Shown in pieces: positions 28,347 through 38,156 of a stretch of DNA of 64,000 bases. Made by a program: the position numbers and the translations under genes. This DNA is from JAWKIW01 sp041394145 (GTDB taxonomy: Bacteria; Actinomycetota; Acidimicrobiia; Acidimicrobiales; Acidimicrobilacustridaceae), in contig JAWKIW010000012.1 of the NCBI GenBank assembly GCA_041394145.1, forward strand, positions 1 to 64,000, in the 5' to 3' direction. How positions within the stretch are numbered: position 1 is the stretch's first letter; each line of letters opens with the position of its first letter. The notes beneath the pieces are model-generated. The model had not been told where the DNA came from and made no database searches. It saw only the letters and a list, made by a program, of their open reading frames with translations.

Positions 28347-31300
28347 TGCCGGAGAGCACCACCGGCACCAGATCGGGGGCGAGCGGGCGGGCCAGCAGGT
28401 AGCCCTGGGCGCTGTCACAGCCCAGGTCCTCGAGGGCGTGGCGCTGGCGCTCGGTCTCCACGCCCTCGGCGGTGGCCTGCAGGCCGAGGGTGTGGGCGAG
28501 GTTGACGATGGCGGCGACGATGGCGGTGTCCTCGGGCTCGTCGCCGAGCCCGTCGACGAAGGACCGGTCGACCTTCAGGCGGTCGACGGGGAAGCGCCGC
28601 AGCGAGCTGAGCGACGAGTAGCCGGTGCCGAAGTCGTCGACCGCCACGTGCACGCCGAGCTCCGTCAGCCGGGCCAACGTGTGCCGTGATCGCTCGACGT
28701 CCTCCATCAGGACGCTCTCGGTGATCTCGAGGTGGAGGCGGCCGCCGTCGAGACCGCTGGCGCGCAGCGCGTCGTCAACCACGGCGACGAGGTCGGGGTG
28801 GTCGAGCTGGCGGGCCGACAGGTTCACCGACACCGACACGGCCAGGTCGGGCAGCACGTCCTTCCAGGCCTGCAGCTGGCGACACGCCTCGGCCAGCACC
28901 CATCCGCCCATCGGCACGATGAGGCCGGTCTCCTCGGCGACGTTCATGAACTGGTCGGGGCTGAGCAGGCCGCGGTCGGGATGGTGCCAGCGCATGAGCG
29001 CCTCGACGGCCAGCACCTTGCCGGTGCGCAGGTCGACGATCGGCTGGTAGTGCAGCTCGAGCTCGCCGCGGCCGAGCGCCCGCCGCAGGGCCCGCTCGAG
29101 GTCGAGGCGGTCGACCGCCTGCTCCCACATGTCGACCTCGAACACCTGGTACCGGTTGCGTCCCTTGGCCTTGGCCCGGTACATGGCGGCGTCGGCGTCG
29201 CGGATGAGCGCCTCGGGATGGCCGTCGCCCTTCTCGGTGAGGGCGATGCCGATCGACACCCCGATGTGGAGGTCGTCCTCGCCGAGGCGGAACGGCTGGT
29301 TCAGGGCGTGGTCGACGCGCTTGGCGACGCTGATGGCGTCCTCGACGTCGTCGAGGTCCTCGCACAGGATGACGAACTCGTCACCTCCGAAGCGGCTCAC
29401 CGTGTCACCCGGTCGCAGCTGCTGGCGCAGGCGCTCGGCCACGGCGACCAGCAGCCGGTCGCCCACCGAGTGACCCATGCCGTCGTTGACCACCTTGAAG
29501 TGGTCGAGGTCGCAGAACAGCACGGCGAGGCCGTTGCCCCGGCGCTTGCTGCGGGCCAGTGCGAGGTCGAGGCGGTCGAGCAGGAGGGTCCGGTTGGGCA
29601 GGCCGGTGAGCGGGTCGTGGGTGGCCTCGTGCTCGAGCCGCCGCTCGAAGGCCTTGCGCTCGCTGATGTCGCGCATCACGCCCGAGACGTACTCGATCTC
29701 CCCGTCGGCGTCGCGATGGGCCAGCATCTGGCCGAGGACCGTGACGGCCTCGCCGTCGTAGCGCAGCACCTCGAACTCGCCGCTCCAGGTCACGCCCGAC
29801 TCGAGGGTGGGCAGGGCCTCGGTGCGGATGCGATCGAGGCCGGCGTCGCTGATGCGCTCGGTGAGGTCGAACGACGCGACGTCGTCGCCGGAGCCGATGC
29901 CGAAGAACTGGCGGGCGGCCTCGTTGAGGTAGACGGTGGTGCCGTCGGCGGCGCCGATCGCCACCAGATCGGTGGTCAGACCGAAGATGTCGGTGAGGCG
30001 CTGGCGGTCCCGCTCCGCGGCGACGCGGTCGTCGACGCCGCGCAGGTTCAAGGCGATCCCCTGGATGTCGGGGTTGTCGAGCAGGTCGGAGCCGACGATC
30101 TCGACGAAGTGCCACGACCCGTCCTTGTGGCGCATCTTGATCGTGGTCGGGTTGGGGACGCCCTCGCCGGAGGTGAAGGCCAACAGCTCGCTGGCCATGA
30201 GGTCCTGGTCGTCGGGGTGGACCAGCTCGAAGCCGTTCCGCCCGATCACCTCCTCGGGTCGCCAGCCGAGCAGGCGCACCGAGTTCTCCGTCACCCACTG
30301 GATGGTGGCGTCGCGATCGACGACGGCGGCGACGTCGTAGCTGGCGTGCACCACGGTGCGGAACCGGGTCTCGCTGGCGCGCAGGGCGTCCTCGGCCGCT
30401 CGGCGGTCGGTGATGTCGCGGATGTTGGCCACCAGGCCGCCGACGGCGTCGTTGTCCAACATGTTGACGATCGTGGCCTCGACCCAGCGCTCGCCCTCGG
30501 GGTGGCGCAGGATCCGGAACTGGCGGGTGACCGAGGCGCCCGGCTGGGTCACGACCGTCAGGAACTCGGCCCGCACCTGCTCCTCGTCGTCGGGGTGGAT
30601 GAACTGGAAGGCCGAGAACGTGCCGTCCTCGCCGGGCGGCCGTCCGAAGATGGTGGTGGCGGCGGGGCTCGCGTAGCTGATCTCGCCGTCGCCACCGATG
30701 ACGACGACGGCGTCCTCGCTGTTCTGGACCAGCGCCCGGAACCGCTCGTCGTGGCGGCGCAGCGCCTCCTCGGCCTCGGTCCGCCAGCGGGTGTCGCGGA
30801 CGTTGACGAGCACGGTGTCGGGCGCGTCGTCCTCGCCGGGCAGCACCGTGCCCAGGCCCTCGACCGGCACCCGCGTGCCGTCGCGCTGCAGCACGTGCAG
30901 CACGAGCGGCACCGCGTCGTCCCCGCCGCCCAGCACGTCACCGAAGCGATCGAGGGTGGCGGGCAGGTCGTCGGGGTCGATCAGGTCCCAGGCGAGCTGG
31001 CCGATCACCTCGTCGGGGTCGTAGCCGAGCATCTCGGTGACCCGTGGCGAGATCCACGTGATGCGGCCGGCGAAGTCGACGACCAGCATGAGGTCGGGGC
31101 TGTTGTCGAGGAACGCCCGCAGGCGCGCCTCGCTCGCCCGCACCGCCCGCTCGGCCTCCAGGCGGTCGGTGACGTCGCGGACGCTGAACATGGCGCCGTC
31201 GACGGCGTCGTGGTCGTCGACCCGCTTGGCGAAGGCTTCGACCCAGCGCCAGCTGCCGTCGGCGTGGCGAGCTCGCACCACTAGCGGCTTCTCGATGCTC

Positions 31301-31896
31301 TGGCCGGCGATCACCCGCTGCAGCGACGGCAGCGCCGACACCACGTCGTCGGGGTGCACGAACTGCAGGATGTGGTGGCCGATCCACGCCGTCGGCTCGT
31401 AGCCGAGGACCTCGTGCAGCGCCGGGTTGCCCCAGCTGATGCGGCCGTGCGGGTCCAACAGGACGAGGCCGTCGGTGGTGTGGCGCACGACGGTGCGCAG
31501 CAGCGCCTCGCTGGCCTGCAGCGCCTCCTCGGCTTCGTGGCGGTCGGTGACGTCGCGGACGATCACCACGACGGCTCCCACGGCCGGCGCGTCGAGGAGG
31601 TTCGTGGCCACGGTCTCCACCCAGCGCCACGACCCGCCGCCGTCGCGCACCCGGAACTCGGTGCGCACCTGCACCCCCGGCTGCCGGGTGATCTGCGCCC
31701 ACGCGTCCTCGGTGACGACGCGGTCGTCGGCGTGCACGGGTGAGCTCCGGCGCCGTCCGATGACGTCGTCGACCTGCAGCCCGAGGACCCGCTCGAGGTC
31801 CGCGGCGGCGTAGATGACGCGACCCTCGCCGTCGACGAGGCAGAACACCTCGTCGCCCGTCGGAGCGGACGCGTGGGCGCCCGTCGGCGCGCTCAC
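28327..31896 (-). CDS. Six-PAS GGDEF/EAL cyclic-di-GMP protein
   Basis: 1189 residues, no membrane segment. Six PAS-type sensor domains (about 15-120, 125-250, 255-380, 385-510, 515-635, 640-755), most followed by a PAC motif such as VRDVTDRxEAE. Then a GGDEF domain (about 760-925; active motif RFGGDEFVILCEDL) and an EAL domain (about 935-1180; VEALMRW, ITESVLMEDV, DDFGTGYSSL, KVDRSFVDGLG). Catalytic residues of both are present, so it could make and degrade c-di-GMP. GTG start with an ideal GGAGGT site. A TAGCCT box lies on the minus strand at 31988-31993, giving a leader of about 85 bases. Confidence 0.95.
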   Translation of the reverse strand: MSAPTGAHASAPTGDEVFCLVDGEGRVIYAAADLERVLGLQVDDVIGRRRSSPVHADDRVVTEDAWAQITRQPGVQVRTEFRVRDGGGSWRWVETVATNLLDAPAVGAVVVIVRDVTDRHEAEEALQASEALLRTVVRHTTDGLVLLDPHGRISWGNPALHEVLGYEPTAWIGHHILQFVHPDDVVSALPSLQRVIAGQSIEKPLVVRARHADGSWRWVEAFAKRVDDHDAVDGAMFSVRDVTDRLEAERAVRASEARLRAFLDNSPDLMLVVDFAGRITWISPRVTEMLGYDPDEVIGQLAWDLIDPDDLPATLDRFGDVLGGGDDAVPLVLHVLQRDGTRVPVEGLGTVLPGEDDAPDTVLVNVRDTRWRTEAEEALRRHDERFRALVQNSEDAVVVIGGDGEISYASPAATTIFGRPPGEDGTFSAFQFIHPDDEEQVRAEFLTVVTQPGASVTRQFRILRHPEGERWVEATIVNMLDNDAVGGLVANIRDITDRRAAEDALRASETRFRTVVHASYDVAAVVDRDATIQWVTENSVRLLGWRPEEVIGRNGFELVHPDDQDLMASELLAFTSGEGVPNPTTIKMRHKDGSWHFVEIVGSDLLDNPDIQGIALNLRGVDDRVAAERDRQRLTDIFGLTTDLVAIGAADGTTVYLNEAARQFFGIGSGDDVASFDLTERISDAGLDRIRTEALPTLESGVTWSGEFEVLRYDGEAVTVLGQMLAHRDADGEIEYVSGVMRDISERKAFERRLEHEATHDPLTGLPNRTLLLDRLDLALARSKRRGNGLAVLFCDLDHFKVVNDGMGHSVGDRLLVAVAERLRQQLRPGDTVSRFGGDEFVILCEDLDDVEDAISVAKRVDHALNQPFRLGEDDLHIGVSIGIALTEKGDGHPEALIRDADAAMYRAKAKGRNRYQVFEVDMWEQAVDRLDLERALRRALGRGELELHYQPIVDLRTGKVLAVEALMRWHHPDRGLLSPDQFMNVAEETGLIVPMGGWVLAEACRQLQAWKDVLPDLAVSVSVNLSARQLDHPDLVAVVDDALRASGLDGGRLHLEITESVLMEDVERSRHTLARLTELGVHVAVDDFGTGYSSLSSLRRFPVDRLKVDRSFVDGLGDEPEDTAIVAAIVNLAHTLGLQATAEGVETERQRHALEDLGCDSAQGYLLARPLAPDLVPVVLSGNGFSHH

Positions 31897-32150
31897 CGCG
31901 ACCTCCGCAAAGGCCGCCCCGGTCCCGCCAGGTGCATGGCGACTCCCCGAACTGCAGCAGCGTGGACGACCCGGGCGGGTCGCTCCCAGGCTACGCCTTC
32001 ACCGCCGACCGCCGCACCGTGTAGCGCGCCGTCGGCATGGACCGAGATGGCCCGGGATGTGCGGTCGTGCGGCGCGTGGGCGACCGGGGCGGGACGACCG
32101 GTAGGTTCTGCGACGACGCATCGGGGGGCCGAGCGGGGAGCGAGGGTGAC

Positions 32151-33632
32151 GTGGGCAGTGCAGGAGCGGGCCGCCGCGACGTCCGGGTGGCGGTCATCGG
32201 CGCCGGCGCCGGCGGCCTGGGGCTCGGCATCTTGCTGCTCGGCGCCGGCATCGACGACGTCGTGCTGTTCGACCGGGCCGACGGCGTCGGTGGCACGTGG
32301 CGGGTCAACACCTACCCGGGAGCCGAGTGCGACGTGCCCTCGCACCTGTACTCGTTCTCCTTCGCCCTCAACCCCGGCTGGACCAAGACCTTCGCGGGGC
32401 AGGCGGAGATCCTCGCCTACCTCGAGGAGTGCGCCGAGCGCAGCGGGGTGCGCGACCGGGTGCAGACCTCGACCGCCGTGCGGTCCGTCGTGTGGGACGA
32501 CGAGCGGTGTCGGTGGCGGCTGCGCACGGAGCACGGCGACGAGTGGACGGCGCAGGTCGTCGTGAGCGCCGTCGGCATGTTCAACGCCCCGGCGTGGCCC
32601 GCCATCGCCGGGCTCGACGCCTTCGCCGGTCCGGTGATGCACTCGGCCCGTTGGGACCACGACGTCGAGCTGGCCGGACGGCGGGTCGGGGTGGTGGGCA
32701 CCGGTGCCAGCGCCGTGCAGATCGTGCCGGCCGTGGCCGGCGACGTCGCCCACCTCGCCCTGTTCCAGCGGTCGGCGCCGTGGATCCTGCCCCGCAACGA
32801 CAGGCCCTACTCCGACGACGACAAGCTGCGGTTCGCCGCCGACGCGATGGCGGCTCGGCGCCACCGCAAGGGCATCGAGCGCTTCTACGAGGGCAACACC
32901 GCCTTCCGGGTCGGCGACCCGCGACTCGCCGCCATCGAGGCCTTCGCCCGGGGCCACCTCGAGGCCAGCGTCGCCGACCCCGGGTTGCGGGCGGCGCTCA
33001 CGCCCGACGACCCGATCGGCTGCAAGCGCATCCTGCTGTCGGACGACTTCTACGCGGCGATCCAGCAGGACCACGTGGAGCTGGTGACCGCGCCGATCGA
33101 TCGGGTCACGGCGTCCGCCGTGGTCACCGGCGACGGCGCCGAGCACCCCCTCGACGTGCTGGTCCTGGCCACCGGCTACCGGGCGACCGACTACCTGCAC
33201 GGGCTCGAGGTGGTGGGGCGGGACGGTCGACGTCTCCACGACGAGTGGGCGAGCGAGCCGCGAGCCCACCTGGGGATGACCGTGCCGGGCTACCCGAACC
33301 TGTTCATCCTGTACGGGCCGAACACCAACCAGGGCGGCAACTCGATCCTGCTGATCCTCGAGGCACAGGCCCGCTACGTGGTCCGGGCGCTGCGCGCCAT
33401 GGAGCGCGACGGCCTCGCCGCCCTGGAGGTCACCGACGAGGCCTTCACCGCCTACAACCGGTCGCTCGACGACGACCTCGCCGGCACCGTGTGGACGTCG
33501 TGCCGCAGCTACTTCCGCACGCCGAGCGGCCACATCGCGACCCAGCTGCCGCACCCCGCGGGCTGGTACCGCGGGCGCACCCACCACGTCGACCTGGCCG
33601 ACTTCCACCGGCGGCCGGTCGTCGAGGGCTGA
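32151..33632 (+). CDS. Flavin-containing Baeyer-Villiger-type monooxygenase
   Basis: 493 residues with the FAD Rossmann motif VAVIGAGAGGLGLGI, the GVGGTW..NTYPGAECDVPSHLYS block, the BVMO fingerprint FAGPVMHSARWD and the NADPH motif VGVVGTGASAVQIVP. It ends with LFILYGPNTNQGGNSI. Such enzymes insert oxygen into ketones (steroids, cyclic ketones) using NADPH and O2. GTG 32151 lies just before the Rossmann strand, after GCGAGGGTGAC; a TAGGTT box at 32102 suggests a leader of about 37 bases. The upstream gap from 31897 holds only the divergent promoters. Confidence 0.92.
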   Translation: MGSAGAGRRDVRVAVIGAGAGGLGLGILLLGAGIDDVVLFDRADGVGGTWRVNTYPGAECDVPSHLYSFSFALNPGWTKTFAGQAEILAYLEECAERSGVRDRVQTSTAVRSVVWDDERCRWRLRTEHGDEWTAQVVVSAVGMFNAPAWPAIAGLDAFAGPVMHSARWDHDVELAGRRVGVVGTGASAVQIVPAVAGDVAHLALFQRSAPWILPRNDRPYSDDDKLRFAADAMAARRHRKGIERFYEGNTAFRVGDPRLAAIEAFARGHLEASVADPGLRAALTPDDPIGCKRILLSDDFYAAIQQDHVELVTAPIDRVTASAVVTGDGAEHPLDVLVLATGYRATDYLHGLEVVGRDGRRLHDEWASEPRAHLGMTVPGYPNLFILYGPNTNQGGNSILLILEAQARYVVRALRAMERDGLAALEVTDEAFTAYNRSLDDDLAGTVWTSCRSYFRTPSGHIATQLPHPAGWYRGRTHHVDLADFHRRPVVEG

Positions 33633-33674
33633 GCGAGCGGTCACCGCGCGGTCGGTCTCGGTCGCCGGGGCGGT

Positions 33675-34523
33675 TCAGGCATCGCTGGACGCGGGATCAC
33701 GCCCGGCTGCGGTCAGCGTGGCGGCCTCGGCGTCGCCGGCCCGTTCGGCGAGCAGCAGGGACCGCCAGTGCACCGCCACCAGCACGGCGACGGGGATCCC
33801 GATGACGAACGTGGAGCCGGCGAGGGCGTCGGCGACCTGCACCACGGCAGGGTCGCTGCTGGTGCGGGCCACGACGAAGGCGGTCGCCGTCATGAACAGC
33901 AGCTGGCCTACGAGGCCGCACAGCCCGCCCAGGCGCGGGTGGTGCAGGAGCCGGTCGACGGGCTCACCTGGCTCGTCACGGGCGAGCCACGTGAGCACCC
34001 CGACGAGGATGCCCACCGTGAGGGTGAAGCCGAGCTGGCTCCCGAGCGGCAGACCGAACCAGAAGCCGGGGCCGTCGTAGCGGAACAGCTCGCCGAGGAA
34101 GAAGTGGGCGCCGAGGCGGCTGACCGGATCGATGACCCAGATGATCCACACCCCGAGCACGACGGCGACGAGGTACTCGAGCACCGGCATCGGCGAGCGG
34201 GTGCGGCGGGGGCCGGCCACGACGAGGCGGGCGGCGGCGAAGGCGAAGTAGGCCATGAACGTGTAGCTGAGCGTGACCATCAGCGGGACGTCACCCACGA
34301 ACAGCTCGTTGCCGCGCAGGTCGGCGTTGAACGAGTAACGGGTGTAGGGGACGCCGTAGCGGACCGATCCGTTCTCGGCCACCACGCCGACCACCAGCGC
34401 CACCGCGGTGTAGGTCGCCGTGCGACGCCAGCCGAGGTGGCGGACGGCCAGGACCACGAAGGCGACCCCGAAGACGGTCACGTACCACCGCCCGACCAGC
34501 GTCCCGATGATCTCCTGGCCCAT
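33675..34523 (-). CDS. Carotenoid biosynthesis membrane protein (DUF422/CruF-like)
   Basis: 282 residues with about seven hydrophobic helices. VGVVAENGSVRYGVPYTRYSFNADL and VPLMVTLSYTFMAYFAFAAARLV are the family's conserved blocks, which in CruF/CrtF relatives hydrate the psi-end of C40 or C50 carotenoids. The ATG at 34523 follows GGGGGGAGCG. The frame continues far upstream without coding character. A -10 box TACCCT (minus strand, 34550-34555) and a palindrome in the -35 zone precede it. No other carotenoid gene is adjacent. Confidence 0.82.
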   Translation of the reverse strand: MGQEIIGTLVGRWYVTVFGVAFVVLAVRHLGWRRTATYTAVALVVGVVAENGSVRYGVPYTRYSFNADLRGNELFVGDVPLMVTLSYTFMAYFAFAAARLVVAGPRRTRSPMPVLEYLVAVVLGVWIIWVIDPVSRLGAHFFLGELFRYDGPGFWFGLPLGSQLGFTLTVGILVGVLTWLARDEPGEPVDRLLHHPRLGGLCGLVGQLLFMTATAFVVARTSSDPAVVQVADALAGSTFVIGIPVAVLVAVHWRSLLLAERAGDAEAATLTAAGRDPASSDA

Positions 34524-34563
34524 CGCTCCCCCCGGGTCCCGCACCGGGCAGGGTACTCGGCAC

Positions 34564-34584
34564 CTGACGCCGGTGTCAGGTTCG
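34564..34584. promoter_or_regulatory. Palindromic operator upstream of the CruF-like gene
   Basis: CTGACGCC-GGTGTCAG followed by GTTCG. The arms match at seven of eight positions, and the site extends to ACCTGAC/GTCAGGT. It matches the P450 site at 17130 at most positions and lies about where the -35 element would be. Confidence 0.55.
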
Positions 34585-34789
34585 CGCGCTCCGAGGGCGG
34601 GAGCGCTGCTGCCGTCGCGCGACGTCGCGGACGTCGTCGAGGTCGTGGACGCGCTCGATCGCCGATGGCGCGCCACCGGCCCGGAGCACGTGGCCCCGGG
34701 CCGGTGTGGTGGCGGCGGCCGGTGCCGACCGTCGCCGGGTCTGACGTGGTGGCGGCCGCCGGCGGTGGCGGCCACGGTGCCGTCGGCGC

Positions 34790-35581
34790 TCAGCCCTTGG
34801 CCGACGCCAGCGGGATCGTCTGGGTCACGAAGGTGAAGCTCTTGCCGGGCACGCCCACCGCGTAGACGTTGGTGAGGGTCCGGGGCTTGACCGGGAAGCG
34901 GTCCACGCCGGCGACGGTGGCGCCCGACGAGGCGACCTTCACCTTCACGTCGTAGGGCCAGGCGAAGACGTCCAGGTCGGCCTGCTGGCCGTTGCTGGCC
35001 GGCCCCACCGTCTTGGTGAAGTACTTCGGGAAGATGCGGTTGAACGGGAAGAGGCCGAGGTCGACGTTCACCGCCGGGGCCGCCGCAGCGTGGCGGATCG
35101 ACAGGCGACCCTCGTAGCGCTTGGTCGCCGACAGGTCGTTCGAGAACACGGCGAGGTTCGGCTTGGCGTCGGCGGTGAAGCTGGCGACCACCGAGAGGTT
35201 CTGCCCGGCGGGCACGGCGAGGTCCTGGGCGTAGACGACCTCGTCGGAGGTGAGCGTGCCGTCGTCGCCGGCGGTGGGCGTGGCGAGGTAGATCGAGTAG
35301 CTCGCGGCGGGCAGGTCGAGCGGGCCGCGGGTCTCGCCGAACACGAAGTCGTCGAGCACGAGGCCGGCGCCGGCCACGCCGGAGCCGGCCGCGCCGGCGA
35401 AGACGTCGACCTTGGTGCCGGCGTCGTCGAGCGGGAGGCCGTGGGTCACGTACACCTTCGAGCTGGCCGGTGCGGCTTGGGCGGCCGCCGGGGTGAGCGC
35501 GACGGTGCCGGTGGCCACGGCGGCGCCGAGGGCGACGCCGAGCACGCGGGTGCGGCGGGTGCGGCGGGTGGTGGTGGTCAT
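34790..35581 (-). CDS. Secreted DUF4397 protein
   Basis: 263 residues: a Thr/Arg n-region, a hydrophobic core and a likely cleavage site at AAAQA-A (about residue 35). Two DUF4397 domains follow: VYVTHGLPLDDAGTKVDVFAG with DLPAASYSIYLA, and LSIRHAAAAPAVNVDLGLF with the C-terminal strands. These are secreted beta-sandwich proteins of unknown role. ATG 35581 is chosen over upstream codons because it starts the signal peptide and follows GGAGAGGAG. An AT-containing stretch around 35621-35637 may hold the promoter. Between this gene and the CruF-like gene are 266 bases with only its operator and no gene. Confidence 0.85.
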   Translation of the reverse strand: MTTTTRRTRRTRVLGVALGAAVATGTVALTPAAAQAAPASSKVYVTHGLPLDDAGTKVDVFAGAAGSGVAGAGLVLDDFVFGETRGPLDLPAASYSIYLATPTAGDDGTLTSDEVVYAQDLAVPAGQNLSVVASFTADAKPNLAVFSNDLSATKRYEGRLSIRHAAAAPAVNVDLGLFPFNRIFPKYFTKTVGPASNGQQADLDVFAWPYDVKVKVASSGATVAGVDRFPVKPRTLTNVYAVGVPGKSFTFVTQTIPLASAKG

Positions 35582-35776
35582 GGTGGTGTCTCCTCTCCGG
35601 GGTGCCGGCCGCTCGGTGCGGCCAATTAGCACTAAATCGGTCTTCGTCGGCGTGGCGGGCCTGGTTGCACGACGTGGGAGGTTTCTGTCCGATCCCGGAT
35701 GGGTCTCGACGCAACGCGTCCGAGAGGTCACGGAACGTCGACGTGGCGCCGCCGGACCCGCGGCCCGAGGCGGTCC

Positions 35777-36946
35777 TCAGCCCAGCGAGGCGTAGACGGC
35801 GTCGAGCAGCGCGGCGTTGCGCTCGTTGCGCCAGCGGCTGCCCAGGCGAGCCATGACGTAGCCGAAGGCGACGCCGGTGTCGGGGTCGCAGAAGCCGAGC
35901 GAGCCGCCGGCGCCGAAGTGGCCGAACGCGGCCGGGTTCGGGCCGAGGGGCCGCTCCGGCTGGGTCAGCTGGAAGCCGAGGCCGAAGCGGCTGGGCCGGT
36001 CGAGCACCCGGTCGAGCCCGACGGCGTGCTCGGTCGTGGCCTCGCGCCGCGCGCCGGGGTCGACGAGGCCCGGTCCGCCGCCGCGCCGGGTGGCCGGCAG
36101 CAGGGCGGCGTAGACGCGGGCGACGCCGCGCGCGCTGGCGTGGGTGTTGGTGGAGGGGATCTCCGCCGCCCGCCACGCCCGGGTGTTGACCACGCCGGCC
36201 CCCGACAGGCCCGAGGGGTTGAAGTAGGCGAGGTAGCGCATGCGCTCGTCGCCCTCGAGACCGGGCGGTGTCACCTCGGGAGGCGGAGGGTCCGGCCACA
36301 GGAACTCGGCGGTGCGGTGGTCCTCGGAGCTCGGCAGGCCGAGGTGGACGTCGGCGCCGAGCGGTCCGGCGATCTGCTCGCGCAGCAACGTCCCCACGCG
36401 GTGGCCCGTCGCCCGGCGCAGCACCTCTCCGACGAGGAAGCCGAAGGTGTTGACGTGGTAGCCGTGCGCCGAGCCGGGCTCCCACCACGGCTCGTCGTCC
36501 GCGAGCGCCGCCGTCATGGCCGACCAGTCGAGCATCGCCCCCGGCGGCAGGCGGTGGTGGACGGCGGGCAGGCCGGCCTGGTGGGAGAGGAGCTGGCGGA
36601 GGGTGACGTCGCCCTTGCCGTTGGCGGCGAACTCGGGCCACGTGGCGGCGACCGGCCGGTCGAGGTCGAGGACGCCCGCACCGACGAGCTGGGCGGTCAG
36701 CGCGGCGACCAGGCCCTTGCCCACCGAGAACACGTTCACCAGCGTGTCGCCGGTCCACGGGACGTCGGCGAGCGGGTCGGCGTGGCCACCCCAGAGGTCG
36801 ACCACCACCCGGCCGTCGACCAGCACGCAGACCGCGGCCCCGGTCTCGCCGTGGACGCGGAAGCTGTCGTGGAACGTGGCCCGGACCGCCTCGAACGCCG
36901 GATCGACGTGTCCGTCCACCGGCGGGAGGAGCTCGTCGTCGACCAC
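35777..36946 (-). CDS. EstB-like serine hydrolase/beta-lactamase family
   Basis: 389 residues. The catalytic SxxK is FSVGKG (about residue 73), the general-base Tyr lies in GSAHGYHVNTFGFLVGEV, and HFGAGGSLGFCDP supplies the third active-site strand (HxG). It is most like family VIII esterases, which hydrolyse short esters, and has no signal peptide. GTG 36946 follows a CAGACT box by seven bases, so it is probably leaderless. Divergent from the acyl-CoA-dehydrogenase-like gene across an 80-base gap. Confidence 0.9.
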   Translation of the reverse strand: MVDDELLPPVDGHVDPAFEAVRATFHDSFRVHGETGAAVCVLVDGRVVVDLWGGHADPLADVPWTGDTLVNVFSVGKGLVAALTAQLVGAGVLDLDRPVAATWPEFAANGKGDVTLRQLLSHQAGLPAVHHRLPPGAMLDWSAMTAALADDEPWWEPGSAHGYHVNTFGFLVGEVLRRATGHRVGTLLREQIAGPLGADVHLGLPSSEDHRTAEFLWPDPPPPEVTPPGLEGDERMRYLAYFNPSGLSGAGVVNTRAWRAAEIPSTNTHASARGVARVYAALLPATRRGGGPGLVDPGARREATTEHAVGLDRVLDRPSRFGLGFQLTQPERPLGPNPAAFGHFGAGGSLGFCDPDTGVAFGYVMARLGSRWRNERNAALLDAVYASLG

Positions 36947-37026
36947 GATCCGCAGTCTGGACGGTCGAGCCTCGATCGGGCGAGACGGCGAGCACCGGGC
37001 GTCACCGTCTGCTTCGCTGTCGGGTC

Positions 37027-38145
37027 ATGACGAACGCGCTGATCGACGCCGCCCGTGACCTGTTCGACGACCTCGATGCGGCGGCCGCCACCACGCCGGC
37101 CGGGGAGCCGCTGCCCGAGGCGTCGCTCGTCGCCCTCGAAGCGGCCGGTCTCGTCGGGCTGATGGTGCCGAAGGAGGTCGGCGGGCTCGAGCTCCCGTTG
37201 GCCGACTGCATCGACGTCTACGAGGAGGTGTCGCGCGCCGACGGCTCGCTCGGGTGGTGCCACTTCGCCTCCGACCTCACCGCCGCCTACTTCGGGGCCT
37301 ACCTGCCCGACGACGGCGTGGCCGACGTGTTCGGCGGTGGCGTGCCCCGCATGGCCGGGCAGTTCGCCCCCAACGGCACCGCGGCGACCGACGGCGACGA
37401 CCTCGTGCTCACCGGCGACTACCAGTTCGGCAGCGGCATCGCGCACGCCGCCTGGGCCGGGGCCGGCGTCCTCACGCTGCCGGAGGACGGTTCGGACCCG
37501 TCGTACCTGTTCGCCTGCTTCCCGGTCGAGGAGGCCGAGCTGAAGGGCAACTGGGACGTGCTCGGCCTGCAGGCCACCGCCAGCTACGACTACCTGGTGC
37601 GCGACGTGCGGGTGCCGGCACACCACGCCTTCGACTTCTTCGCCCCCACCGTGCACCGCGGCGGGCCGATGTACGCCCTCGGGGTGCTGCCGCTGACCGC
37701 CGCCGGCCACGCCGGCTGGGCGCTCGGCGTCACCCGCCGGGTGCTCGACGAGGTCGAGGCCATCGCCGCCGGGACCACCCGCCTCGGCGCGGCCACGTCG
37801 CTGGCCGACAGCGAGCGGTTCCTGTTCGAGCTGGGGCGCCTCGAGGGCCGCTACCACGCCGGCCGGGCCTGGGTGCGCTCGGTGCTGACCGACGCCGAGG
37901 CCGAGGTGGCCGCCAACGGCGCCGTCTCGGAGGTGACGGCCAACCTGGTGCGGGAGTGCTGCCGCGCCGTCAACCAGGGTGGCGCCGACATCGCGCGGGA
38001 GGCCTACCTCCTGGCCGGGACGCGGGCGCTGCGCGACGGTCCCATCCAGCGCTGCTTCCGCGATCTGCACGCCGGCTCGCAGCACTTCTTCGCCGGGCCC
38101 TCGGCTGCGGTCGACCTGGCGCGCAGCCTGCTCGCCGAGCGCTGA
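37027..38145 (+). CDS. Acyl-CoA dehydrogenase-like flavoprotein (HsaA/flavin monooxygenase type)
   Basis: 372 residues of the acyl-CoA dehydrogenase fold: an N-terminal helical domain (AAGLVGLMVPKEVGGLELPL), a middle beta domain (LVLTGDYQFGSGIAHA, WDVLGLQATASYDYLVRDVRVP) and a C-terminal helical bundle ending with RCFRDLHAGSQHFFAGP. The catalytic Glu of true dehydrogenases is not seen. The DGSLGWCHF and HAGSQHFF blocks resemble the two-component hydroxylases acting on phenols and sterols (HsaA, HpaB group D). Substrate unresolved. Convergent with the MOSC gene, 11 bases apart. Confidence 0.85.
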   Translation: MTNALIDAARDLFDDLDAAAATTPAGEPLPEASLVALEAAGLVGLMVPKEVGGLELPLADCIDVYEEVSRADGSLGWCHFASDLTAAYFGAYLPDDGVADVFGGGVPRMAGQFAPNGTAATDGDDLVLTGDYQFGSGIAHAAWAGAGVLTLPEDGSDPSYLFACFPVEEAELKGNWDVLGLQATASYDYLVRDVRVPAHHAFDFFAPTVHRGGPMYALGVLPLTAAGHAGWALGVTRRVLDEVEAIAAGTTRLGAATSLADSERFLFELGRLEGRYHAGRAWVRSVLTDAEAEVAANGAVSEVTANLVRECCRAVNQGGADIAREAYLLAGTRALRDGPIQRCFRDLHAGSQHFFAGPSAAVDLARSLLAER

Positions 38146-38156
38146 GGTGCGGGGGC

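Noticed and set aside
34585..34789. Gene between the CruF-like and DUF4397 genes
   Set aside because: Open frames exist on both strands but show no start signal or recognisable protein; only the operator next to it is supported.
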